Shown here one piece after another: positions 18,622-27,800 of a DNA stretch of 64,000 nucleotides. Position 1 is the stretch's first letter. Each line of letters starts with the position of its first letter. This DNA is from Alteromonas profundi (GTDB lineage: Bacteria; Pseudomonadota; Gammaproteobacteria; Enterobacterales; Alteromonadaceae), in the NCBI RefSeq assembly GCF_010500865.1, contig NZ_JAAAWN010000001.1:296287-360286 (forward strand), read 5' to 3'. Below the pieces are notes generated by a model, which saw only the letters and a list, made by a program, of their open reading frames with translations, searched no databases and was not told the DNA's origin. A program made the translations under genes and the position numbers.

Positions 18622-19446
18622 ATGAGTTTATTTGTAAACACTAATGTGTCGTCGTTAAATGCGCAGCGTCAGCTCTTTGATGTAAGCAATTCTTTAAGTA
18701 CGTCATTTGAACGTCTGTCATCAGGCTTTCGTATAAATAGCGCCGCCGATGATGCGGCAGGCCTGCAAATTAGCGAAAGAATGACATCACAGGTACAAGG
18801 GTTAGACCAAGCGGTACGTAATGCTAATGACGCAATATCGCTTACGCAAACCGCAGATGGCGCGTTAGATGAAACCACTACAGCGCTGCAGCGTATAAGA
18901 ACCTTGGCTATTCAGGCGCAAAACGGAATTAATAGTACAGAAGATAGGGCGGCGATATCTTCAGAGATAACCGCATTAAAAGCTGAAGTTTCAAGAATTG
19001 CAAAATACACAGAATTCGCAGGACTGAGTATATTAAAAGGTAACTTCGAAGCCAGCTTTTTAGTTGGCGCGAATGAAGGACAATCGGTTACGGTAACCAT
19101 AGGTGACAGCGCGGGCGGCTTTGGAACTACAGGGTTAAATATTACAGGTATTGTGGACAATGATACAAATGCTGATTTGCTATTAGGTCAAATTGATGAC
19201 GCACTATCTAAAATAGGTACGGTACGTTCTGATTTAGGTGCATTGCAAAATCGCTTTCAATCAACGATAAGAAATTTGAGCAATATTTCTGAAAACGTGT
19301 CGGCGGCTCGTTCGCAAATTCGTGATACTGATTTTGCTACTGAAACGGCAAGCCTCACCCGGAATCAAATTATGCAGCAAGCAAGCACAACGGTATTGGC
19401 CCAGGCTAACCAACGCCCGCAAGCCGCATTGTCCCTACTAGGCTAA
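18622..19446 (+). CDS. fliC: Flagellin 2
   Basis: 274 residues with conserved N- and C-terminal flagellin domains; the C-terminal 70 residues are nearly the same as in flagellins 1 and 3. The central part (about 140-190) differs from flagellin 1, with FEASFLVGANEGQSVTVTIG. TTAGGAGAG lies 6 bases before the ATG. It follows the long structured leader. No T-tailed terminator is seen after it. A major or minor filament subunit; which one cannot be told from sequence. Confidence 0.95.
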   Translation: MSLFVNTNVSSLNAQRQLFDVSNSLSTSFERLSSGFRINSAADDAAGLQISERMTSQVQGLDQAVRNANDAISLTQTADGALDETTTALQRIRTLAIQAQNGINSTEDRAAISSEITALKAEVSRIAKYTEFAGLSILKGNFEASFLVGANEGQSVTVTIGDSAGGFGTTGLNITGIVDNDTNADLLLGQIDDALSKIGTVRSDLGALQNRFQSTIRNLSNISENVSAARSQIRDTDFATETASLTRNQIMQQASTTVLAQANQRPQAALSLLG

Positions 19447-19710
19447 CATCAGAATGCTAAAGCTAGCTTAATGCAGGGAGGATAATCTCTTCGTTCGCCA
19501 GATATCTCACGCGTGGAAAATCCATAGTGAACTCGATTAGATACCGTGATGAAAACCTTGGCGGATGCGGCTACTTTTTACTAAGCGTTAGTTAATGGAA
19601 CCACTCCACATCGAAATTCATTCCAGCATTATAATAGAAGAGATAAAAGACTAGATTTAGCACTACAGGTAGTGCAGGGAAAGAATAATAGAATTAATTG
19701 AAAAAATAAC

Positions 19711-19738
19711 TAAAGCAAATTTGTTGCGATGCCGATAA
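19711..19738 (+). promoter_or_regulatory. Sigma-28 promoter of flagellin 3
   Basis: TAAAG and GCCGATAA with 16 bases between TAAA and the -10 box, the same architecture as at flagellin 2. In the 19447-19710 part of the gap I see no gene or terminator. Confidence 0.75.
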
Positions 19739-19745
19739 GGATTTA

Positions 19746-20001
19746 TCAGCGGGAAATAACGCTTGAAAGGCTGACTGAAGAGACCGAAGCCAGGAGGTAG
19801 TGAGAGGTTAGAGTCTGAACTACAATCTCATCAGTCAGCATAAGTAAATCACGACAATTTACTGTTTGTTTTATCGGTAGTGAGCCAATAAAACGTCAGA
19901 ATAACTCTGACAATTATTTTAACTGCATTATTAATGCCAAAATTACAGTTGATGCAATAAAAATAATAATAAGCATCGATTTTAAATGTTAGGAGAAAGT
20001 C
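19746..20001 (+). promoter_or_regulatory. Long structured 5' leader of flagellin 3
   Basis: About 256 bases homologous to the flagellin 2 leader. Hairpins: A, 19770-19783 with 19826-19839 (13 of 14 pairs); B, 19843-19849 with 19857-19863; C, 19868-19874 with 19888-19894; D, 19895-19900 with 19906-19911; E, 19951-19955 with 19973-19977. Compared with flagellin 2 the stems are kept through paired changes in C and E and a repaired mismatch in A, while loops and linkers vary. This pattern argues for selection on RNA structure. Confidence 0.65.
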
Positions 20002-20829
20002 ATGAGTTTATTCGTAAATACCAATGTATCGTCATTAAATGCCCAACGTCAGATATTCAATGTAAGTAATTCATTGAGTACTTCATTTGAACGTCTGTCA
20101 TCAGGTTTTCGTATCAACAGTGCCGCGGATGACGCCGCCGGATTGCAGATCAGTGAAAGAATGACGTCACAGATTCAGGGGTTAGATCAGGCCGCGCGTA
20201 ATGCAAACGACGCGATATCATTAACCCAAACAGCTGAAGGCGCATTGGATGAAAGTACCACAGCGTTACAGAGGATAAGAACGCTTGCTATCCAAGCACA
20301 AAATGGTATCAACAGTGCTGAAGATAGAGCTGCGCTTTCTGCCGAGGTTACAGCGTTAAAAAATGAAATATCTCGTATTGCTCAAACCACTGAATTTGCT
20401 GGCCTTAATATTTTATCAGGCGACTTTTCTGCTAACTTTTTAGTAGGCGCTAACGAAGGACAATCGGTTACCGTATCCATTGGCGACACCGCGGGAGGTT
20501 TTGGCACAACCGGGCTAAGTGTAACTGGTACCGTTGATAGCGATTTGAATGCAGATGCCTTGCTAGGTCAGGTCGATGATGCGTTGTCAAAAATTGGTAC
20601 GGTACGCTCAGACTTAGGTGCATTGCAGAACCGTTTCCAATCAACGATTAGAAACTTGAGTAATATATCTGAAAACGTATCAGCAGCACGATCGCAAATA
20701 CGAGATACTGACTTTGCCACTGAAACTGCGAGCTTAACCCGTAACCAAATTATGCAGCAAGCCAGTACAACGGTTTTAGCTCAGGCAAATCAACGTCCAC
20801 AAGCAGCCCTGTCTTTGTTAGGCGGCTAA
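20002..20829 (+). CDS. fliC: Flagellin 3
   Basis: 275 residues, one longer than its sisters through a final extra Gly. Conserved flagellin ends as in flagellins 1 and 2; differs at scattered positions (RQIFNVSNS, GLDQAARNA) and in the centre (SGDFSANFLVGANEGQ). TTAGGAGAAAG precedes the ATG. Followed by a strong terminator at 20962. Confidence 0.95.
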   Translation: MSLFVNTNVSSLNAQRQIFNVSNSLSTSFERLSSGFRINSAADDAAGLQISERMTSQIQGLDQAARNANDAISLTQTAEGALDESTTALQRIRTLAIQAQNGINSAEDRAALSAEVTALKNEISRIAQTTEFAGLNILSGDFSANFLVGANEGQSVTVSIGDTAGGFGTTGLSVTGTVDSDLNADALLGQVDDALSKIGTVRSDLGALQNRFQSTIRNLSNISENVSAARSQIRDTDFATETASLTRNQIMQQASTTVLAQANQRPQAALSLLGG

Positions 20830-20961
20830 TAAGTAATATGTAAGCAGGTTATTAACTCAACAGGCGATAACCTTTGTGACCACGAATGGTGTTTTACACC
20901 CTCACTGATAACCCTTAACTACAAAGAAATTTGCTCACCCTCCTAACAAGAGCAGATACTC

Positions 20962-20988
20962 GCCGAGGCGCCATGCCTCGGCTTTTTT
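20962..20988 (+). terminator. Terminator after flagellin 3
   Basis: A perfect 8-bp stem GCCGAGGC/GCCTCGGC with a 5-base loop is followed by six T. The remaining gap to 21149 is A/C-homopolymer rich with no gene. Confidence 0.94.
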
Positions 20989-21149
20989 GTCAGATTTTTC
21001 CTCCTATTTATAAAAACTTCCACGCCCATTGATACTTTCTATTACGTTATAAATTACTGTTTTATAGCGACTAATTTTTTGCGATAGCGCAATGCAGGTA
21101 ACCTTCCTCCCCCCCAAAAAAAATAAAAGTGAAAAAAACGAAAAAAAAT

Positions 21150-21176
21150 TAAAGAAGCTCATGTTCTCGCCGATAC
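21150..21176 (+). promoter_or_regulatory. Sigma-28 promoter of flagellin 4
   Basis: TAAA, 15 bases, GCCGATAC. The transcript should begin near 21183, within CTGAGGGGTAATTTGA, whose first 13 bases are exactly complementary to 17107-17119 in the flagellin 1 leader. Confidence 0.7.
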
Positions 21177-21295
21177 ATTAGCTGAGGGGTAATTTGATAT
21201 TTTTTTGTCTCGTCGGGAGTAGTGACTTGACGGACGTAATCTGAAAAAGTTTTCAGCGAACATAGCAACGCAGAAAACTTACCAGGAGGTAATTT

Positions 21296-22120
21296 ATGTC
21301 TTTATTTGTAAACACTAACGTGTCTTCATTGAATGCGCAGCGTCAATTATTTGATGTAAGTAATTCATTGAGTACGTCGTTTGAACGTTTGTCGTCAGGC
21401 TTTCGCATTAATAGTGCTTCTGACGATGCAGCTGGCCTGCAAATCAGTGAGAGAATGACATCCCAAGTACAGGGCTTAGACCAAGCCGTGCGTAACGCAA
21501 ATGATGCGATATCATTAACGCAAACCGCCGAAGGTGCGCTAGATGAGACGACTACTGCATTACAGCGTATACGTACACTGGCTGTTCAGGCACAAAACGG
21601 TATCAATAGTGCCGAAGACAGAGCAGCGCTATCGTCAGAGATTACCGCCCTTAAAACAGAGATATCTCGTATAGCGAAAAATACCGAGTTTGCTGGGTTG
21701 AGTATATTAAAAGGCGGCTTCTCAGCCGAGTTTTTAGTTGGGGCGAATGAAGGACAAACCGTTGAGGTTAAAATCGGCGAATCTCAAGGCGATTTTGGGA
21801 TAACGGGTTTAGGTATTTCAAGTACTGTTGATACAGATGGAAATGCAGATGACCTGTTAGGTGAAGTAGATGATGCACTATCAAAAATTGGAACAGCACG
21901 TTCTGATTTAGGTGCATTGCAAAGTCGCTTCCAGTCTACTATCAGAAACTTAAGCAGTATTTCTGAAAATCTATCTTCGGCGCGCTCGCAGATAATGGAT
22001 ACAGATTTTGCTTCTGAAACGGCAAATCTAACACGAAATCAAATTATGCAGCAGGCGTCTATCTCTGTGCTAAGTCAGGCAAACCAGCGTCCTCAAGCTG
22101 CGTTGTCGCTTCTTGGCTAG
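21296..22120 (+). CDS. fliC: Flagellin 4
   Basis: 274 residues. The first 210 residues are almost identical to flagellin 1, but the C-terminal 65 diverge (LSSISENLSSARSQIMDTDF, QASISVLSQANQRP) from the ending shared by flagellins 1-3. AGGAGG lies 7 bases before the ATG, the strongest ribosome site of the four. A hairpin-T terminator lies between it and flaG, so it may feed partial read-through into flaG-fliD-fliS. Confidence 0.95.
   Translation: MSLFVNTNVSSLNAQRQLFDVSNSLSTSFERLSSGFRINSASDDAAGLQISERMTSQVQGLDQAVRNANDAISLTQTAEGALDETTTALQRIRTLAVQAQNGINSAEDRAALSSEITALKTEISRIAKNTEFAGLSILKGGFSAEFLVGANEGQTVEVKIGESQGDFGITGLGISSTVDTDGNADDLLGEVDDALSKIGTARSDLGALQSRFQSTIRNLSSISENLSSARSQIMDTDFASETANLTRNQIMQQASISVLSQANQRPQAALSLLG
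21338..21920 (+). repeat. Near-identical tract shared with flagellin 1 (copy 2)
   Basis: Partner of 17241-17823; about ten differences over 583 bases. Upstream codons 1-13 and the downstream C-terminal region differ much more. Confidence 0.85.
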
Positions 22121-22193
22121 ATATTTGCTTTAATTCTAGCGGCTATTCGGTTCGCTATAATATGGTATCTGCTATAATTCTGTTATGACAAAT

Positions 22194-22227
22194 GCGGAGT
22201 GCACTTATCCAAGTCACTCCGCTTTTT
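22194..22227 (+). terminator. Terminator or attenuator before flaG
   Basis: An 8-bp stem GCGGAGTG/CACTCCGC with a 13-base loop and five T ends 20 bases before the flaG start. A TGCTATAAT (extended -10) lies just upstream near 22170, so a transcript starting there would have to pass the hairpin. Confidence 0.8.
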
Positions 22228-22246
22228 AGCTGATGGGAGTAATAAT

Positions 22247-22690
22247 GTGGAAATTCAACATTCAGCGTTTGCCCAAAGTACAACTTTACCTGAGCAACAA
22301 CACAAAAACACCTCTATAGAGACTAATAAGGACGTAGCCGGCATAGCGAGACATTCTGACACTACAGGCGAAAGCTCATCGCAGAAAAATAGTGTTAATT
22401 TAGTTAAAGAGTTAGAAGAAAGTGCCGATAGCACTACTAATAGCGGTTCTTTTGAATTAGAAGAAGCAGTAAAGAAAGTTGAGTCATTTTTGAGCTCACA
22501 AAATCGCGATTTATCTTTCACTATAGATGATGAAACAAAACGCACCATTGTGACAGTAAAAGAATCAAGCTCAGGGGAGGTTATCCGGCAAATTCCTTCC
22601 GAGGAAGTGCTAAACCTTGCCAGCCGGATACGAGAACTGCAAGATGATGTGGGCAATAGTGTGGGCGTTTTCATTAATAGCGAGATTTAA
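22247..22690 (+). CDS. flaG: FlaG family protein
   Basis: 147 residues. The N-terminal half is disordered and Ser/Thr/Glu rich; the C-terminal half has the FlaG domain (LSFTIDDETKRTIVTVKESSSGEVIRQIP in pieces, then VLNLASRIRELQ). FlaG affects filament length and precedes fliD in polar-flagellum clusters. The start is the GTG at 22247, with GGGAG 7 bases upstream; longer in-frame starts lie within the terminator hairpin. Followed by fliD after 11 bases. Confidence 0.88.
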   Translation: MEIQHSAFAQSTTLPEQQHKNTSIETNKDVAGIARHSDTTGESSSQKNSVNLVKELEESADSTTNSGSFELEEAVKKVESFLSSQNRDLSFTIDDETKRTIVTVKESSSGEVIRQIPSEEVLNLASRIRELQDDVGNSVGVFINSEI

Positions 22691-22701
22691 CGAGGTACAT
22701 C

Positions 22702-24132
22702 ATGACAATTCAATCTTTAGGGGTCGGTTCAGGGCTTGATTTAGATGCACTGGTGCAGCAATTAATCTCTGCTGAAAGGCAGCCCAAAGAAGAACGGCTT
22801 AACGAAAAAGAAGAACGAGTAGAGGCAGAAATATCAGGCCTTGGTAAAGTTAAGTCTAAATTGTCTGATTTTCAAGACATCGTTGATGAGCTCAAAAGTG
22901 ATAGGGAAATTAACGGGCGAGAACCCACAATAGATAACCCCACCGAAGACGACGACGTATTTTCCGCTGAGGCAGCAAATTCTGCTTTGCGTGGTTCATA
23001 CGCTATTTCGGTTTCACAATTAGCCTCCGGAAGCAGAATTACAACAGACGAGGGCGCATTTACCTCAAGTTCTGATGCGTTACTTTCTACTGGTACTGGT
23101 TCATTGACGTTTAGCGTAGGCGCTGATGATTCTTTTACAGTAAATATTGATAGTACAACGACCCTTGCCGATTTAAGGGAAATGATAAATGACAGTGACG
23201 ATAATTTTGGGGTAACTGCCAACATAATTGAAACGGGCACTGCTGCGGGCCCTCGTCTTGTTTTTCAATCGGAGACTACGGGTGATGGAAACGACCTTGT
23301 AATAACTAATGATTCTGGCAACGCAGAGCTTGACCGTCTTTCTACTACAGGCGGAGCAACCAACATTAGTGCTGGTAACATTGAAGCTGCTAAAAATGCC
23401 ATTGCCTTCATTGATGGTATTGAAGTTCAAAGTGACAGTAATAAATTCGATAATACTATTCAAAACGTAAGTTTTACGGCAAAAGAAGCCTCACCGAAAG
23501 ATGCGAGTGACAATCTTATTCCTTCAACACTAACCATCGGTTATGACAAAGAAGGGTTACAGGAAAAAATTGAAAACTTCGTAGATAATTATAATAACTT
23601 AATTAAAGAGTTAGACGCACAAACTAAGTATGGTGAGTCTGATTTAGAAGAAGATGGAGCCCTTGCTGGAGACTCGTTGATAAGAAGTATTAAGTCTGGT
23701 CTGGCAACAATAATTGGTGATAACGTTTCTACCTCTGCATTAGGCGGTCTCTTCAGTTTAGGCGTGGAATTAAATGAAGATGGCGAATTGGAAATAAGTA
23801 GTACTGATTTTGGTCTGGGGTCAGGGGAAGATCGCTTAGAAACCGCCTTGGAGGATAGTTTCGATGATATCGCAACGTTATTTACCGATGAAAATGAAGG
23901 TATAGCAGCGCGACTAGCATCTTATCTAGAGCAGTATACGTCTTCAGACGGATTAATAAGCCTACGAGAAAAAACAGCGAAAGAAGACAGGGAAGAGGTG
24001 TATGATGATCGTGAAACGCTTGAGCTAAGAATGGTTAGTTTCGAACAAACACTACGGGATCGCTATTTAAACTTAGATCAGACAGTAGCGCAATTGAACC
24101 AAACAAGCTCTGCATTGTTAGCAGTTCTTTAA
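22702..24132 (+). CDS. fliD: FliD, filament cap protein HAP2
   Basis: 476 residues. N-terminal FliD domain (IQSLGVGSGLDLDALVQQLISAE) and C-terminal coiled helical domain (RMVSFEQTLRDRYLNLDQTVAQLN). FliD pentamers cap the filament and fold incoming flagellin. ACGAGG lies before the ATG. Belongs to flaG-fliD-fliS. Confidence 0.94.
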   Translation: MTIQSLGVGSGLDLDALVQQLISAERQPKEERLNEKEERVEAEISGLGKVKSKLSDFQDIVDELKSDREINGREPTIDNPTEDDDVFSAEAANSALRGSYAISVSQLASGSRITTDEGAFTSSSDALLSTGTGSLTFSVGADDSFTVNIDSTTTLADLREMINDSDDNFGVTANIIETGTAAGPRLVFQSETTGDGNDLVITNDSGNAELDRLSTTGGATNISAGNIEAAKNAIAFIDGIEVQSDSNKFDNTIQNVSFTAKEASPKDASDNLIPSTLTIGYDKEGLQEKIENFVDNYNNLIKELDAQTKYGESDLEEDGALAGDSLIRSIKSGLATIIGDNVSTSALGGLFSLGVELNEDGELEISSTDFGLGSGEDRLETALEDSFDDIATLFTDENEGIAARLASYLEQYTSSDGLISLREKTAKEDREEVYDDRETLELRMVSFEQTLRDRYLNLDQTVAQLNQTSSALLAVL

Positions 24133-24154
24133 CAACAGATCCTTGGAGATAACA

Positions 24155-24583
24155 GTGTCACTTAAAGGTATTAACGCTTATAAAAAGGGCAGCTTAAAGC
24201 AAGATGTTGCCAATGCAGACCCGCACAAACTAACGCTTATGCTATATCAGGGTGCATTGGATAGAATTGCCTATGCTAAAGGCGCGATGGGCCGAAATGA
24301 TTATGTACAGAAGTCGGAGTATATAACAAGAGCGAGTTCAATTCTCATTCATTTAAGAGACACACTCGATCTTGACGTTGGTGGAGAGATAAGCGAAAAC
24401 TTATTCGCGCTTTACAACTACATGATAAACCTACTCACTGAAGCACATGTGCAAAACAACCAGAATGCGTTAGATGAGGTGTCTTCTTTACTTACACCTA
24501 TTCGCGATGCATGGCTAGAAATTCCAGCAGAAGCAAAAGAAGAAGCCTACAGAATGCAGCGTGAGAAGAAGCAAGCTTTGTAG
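24155..24583 (+). CDS. fliS: FliS, flagellin export chaperone
   Basis: 142 residues, helical, with the FliS core (ADPHKLTLMLYQGALDRIAYAKGAM and LLTEAHVQNN). It binds flagellin C-termini in the cytoplasm. The GTG at 24155, 6 bases after GGAG, is the likely start; an upstream TTG at 24143 overlaps that ribosome site. The next gene begins right after its stop. Confidence 0.92.
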   Translation: MSLKGINAYKKGSLKQDVANADPHKLTLMLYQGALDRIAYAKGAMGRNDYVQKSEYITRASSILIHLRDTLDLDVGGEISENLFALYNYMINLLTEAHVQNNQNALDEVSSLLTPIRDAWLEIPAEAKEEAYRMQREKKQAL

Positions 24584-24895
24584 ATGTTAGACACCCTTAA
24601 TCATGCCTTTACACCGCTTTTTTTACGCAAGTTAAACGCTGATTTAGCCACTTATTTAGCCGTTGAAGAACGCAACGAATCAGAAGACAAACTCGTTCGA
24701 CTTATGGCGTTAAGGCATAGACTCGTTGTTCGTGAATTGAAACGATTACCTGCCTCAACGTTACCCTCCTTTGCTGAAAACGAGTTAAACGTAAATAAAT
24801 ACCTAGAAGAAGTTGTGCGAGACTTTCAATCCCAAGTGAAAAAGGAAATTGTTGGTTTTTCTCGAGCACAAAAAGCGGCGAAGAGTTATAAATAA
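24584..24895 (+). CDS. FliT/FlaI-like small helical protein
   Basis: 103 residues, helical and charged, no signal or membrane segment. It starts directly after the fliS stop and ends 2 bases before the Maf gene, the place of the FliD chaperone FliT (FlaI in Vibrio). I see no diagnostic motif, so the name rests on size, helicity and position; a chaperone for FliD is the best guess. Confidence 0.6.
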   Translation: MLDTLNHAFTPLFLRKLNADLATYLAVEERNESEDKLVRLMALRHRLVVRELKRLPASTLPSFAENELNVNKYLEEVVRDFQSQVKKEIVGFSRAQKAAKSYK

Positions 24896-24897
24896 TA

Positions 24898-27800
24898 ATG
24901 CTCAAAGATATAAGATATTTTATTGATGAAAATGTGGAGCGCCAAGAACAGCTAGAGCGTTCATGGGCTAATACAATCGAAGAAAATAGGCAGGCTAGCT
25001 TAAACGCGTTCAAGCAAACTATGCCGACTATCTATCACACGTTAAAAAGTGCAAACAATTGCCCAGAAAGTGTGTTTGTGAATAAAGATGGCGAATTAGA
25101 TATTGTGGATGTGACCACAGGTAAAGTGCTTTATGGTTACGATGTAAATAAAAGTATAGAACTTCACCTTCAACAGTTTGTATCTAATCCCAGATATGTT
25201 TCATTTTCTACTTCGACCATCGCAGACCATCTTCCGAAAAATATCGACGTGATAGTTATTTTTGGCGTAGGAATCGGCACGCATTTATTGTCGTTGCTGC
25301 AAGAGTACACAATTGCCCATCTGGTTATATATGAACCTAATTTAGGGTATCTTGACTGCTCTTTATCGTCAGGGATATGGGCGCAGGTTTTCGAATTGGC
25401 AGCAATGAAGAAAACAGGGATTTATCTGCAAACACAGCTAGAGCCGAGCAGAGTATTGTCGGACTTAGGTGAGCTGTACGATTTTTCGCCTTTTAAACAT
25501 GTCTATGTGTATCAGCATTATCATTCAAATCCTTTTGACAATGCGATGGCGTATTTATCTACAGCCACACTCAATGAATTAGGTTCCATGCTACGGCGTC
25601 CGCTTTCTAAAAGAACGCATGTTGATAGTTTAGTGCCATGGCCGCCGGTGGTAAGTGCCATAAAATGGTCAGAAGAGAGCCTGAATGAAAAGATGTATCA
25701 AAAGAATATTGATGCTTTCTCTCAATTCTTTCCGGATATTGCGAACGAATTTCGTCATTATAAAGCTAACAAATGGAAGCCCTTAGCAAATGCTTCAGGG
25801 GAAGTGAATGTTTTCCATATAGAGACAAATTCTGCTCTTTACGGTGACTCGCCGATGGACATGGAGCATGAAGCCTATAATGCTTTCGTCAAAGCGCCTA
25901 CAAAAGAGCGACTCGCATTAACGTCTAAACAAGGCAAATCATATTCCCATTCTCACCAACGAATGGTTAAAAAGATTGAAAAACTATTTAAAGGGCTTTC
26001 TGCAGAAGAAGAGAGCTTACCTGAAGAGGTGCGCGCGTTACTTTTGTTTGGTATAGGGGCTGGTTACAAACTCCATGAGCTGTATTCAAATTTCGACATA
26101 GACGCTCTTTTCATTTGCGAACCTAATCGAGATTTTTTCTATGCATCTTTATTTGCTATTGATTGGGGGACTATTCTGACCAAAGCAGATGAAAGCAACA
26201 AACGGGTATATTTGAATATAGGCGATGATGGCTCTAATTTAGCAAGAGATTTGTCAACCCAGTTGCACGTTATTGGCACTCATATTATTGAGTCCATGTA
26301 TTTTTCTCAAGGCTATGATAACGATAAGTTAAAACCTGCTATAAACAACCTACATGAAGAGTTGAGAGGTATTATCGCTCTCGGGGAATATTTTGATTAT
26401 TCTCGATATGGTGTAGCACACACAAAATGGGCGATAGAGCAGGGCGTTAGCTTCTATACCGCGAACCCAGATACGTCTATCGATAGTGCGTCAGCAAATG
26501 TTCCCGTATTTATTGTTGGGAACGGCCCCTCGTTAGACAACTTGATCCCATTGATAAAAGAAGAAAGATCCCGAGCGATAGTTATTTCGTGTGGTACTGC
26601 ACTTCAGGTTCTCTATAAAAACCAGATAACCCCAGACTTTCACGCGGAAATTGAATGTAATCGGGCTACGTATGATTGGGCAATAAGAATAGGTGATAGG
26701 CAGTTTCTGAAAAATATTGATTTTATAAGCTGTAACGGTGCGCATCCGGATACTATAAACCTATTCAAAAACGCTTATCTTTGTTTTAAAGAAGGGGAAG
26801 CTTCAACTGTAGTTGTAGAGAAATTATTACCCGATCTCACACTACCTGAACTTAAATTTTCTTATCCCACAGTTTCTAATTTTGCAGTGAATTTTTCGCT
26901 AGAGATGGGGTTTACACAAGTCTATCTATTGGGGGTAGATTTAGGCTTTGTAGATCCCAAACATCACCATTCTAAGTTATCCGGTTACTACCTCGACGAC
27001 GGAAGCGAACGCTATGACTACGCACAAAAAACGAATGCGGGCTTAATAGTTAAAGGAAACTTTAGGGCATCAGTTTCTACTAAGTTCGAATTTAATATGG
27101 CCAGAACGTTGCTAGAGAGCGCAGTGCGCGCTTTTCCGCAAGCCGATGTCTACAACTTAAATGATGGTGCGGCTATCAGTGGTTGCTTACCTTTGAAGCC
27201 AGATTTTGTAATTGTACAAAATTCTGTAGCGGATAAGGAAGCAGCGCTGGAGTGGCTAAAGTTAGATGCTCATACCCCCATTTCTGATCTATCATTCAGT
27301 ACAAACTTCGAGAATCAGTTTGATCACGCATTGATGTTAGCAGAGATCGAAGAACTTCAAGCGTTAAGTCAAGTAAGCATTAGCTCTAGAGCGGACATAC
27401 AAACTGTAATAGAAAAACAGCGAGCCCTCCTGGTAGATTCTTTTTTGAAAAACGGCAGTCTTTTCTTTTATTATTTTAATGGTTCCGTTAATTACATTAA
27501 TGGCGTTTTAAGTAAGCTTCTTGCACTTCGAAATGGCTCTGTTACAGCGGAGTTATTTAGTAACGTAGTAAAAGAATGGCAGGTTTTTTTGAGCAACTGC
27601 TTAGAAAGCCTTCGCAAAGTTCCTTTTGAATTCGATTACGTCTCCAGCTTTGTACCAGAGCGTGAAGCTGTTTTTATTAAAGAACAATGCCAACAATTTA
27701 TTGCACGCTCTAAGTTGAACGAGACAGATGATAAATTCATAAAGCAGTACTTAGATGAAGTGACCAAAAAAAACAAACAGTGGTTAGAAACCAATTTTAG

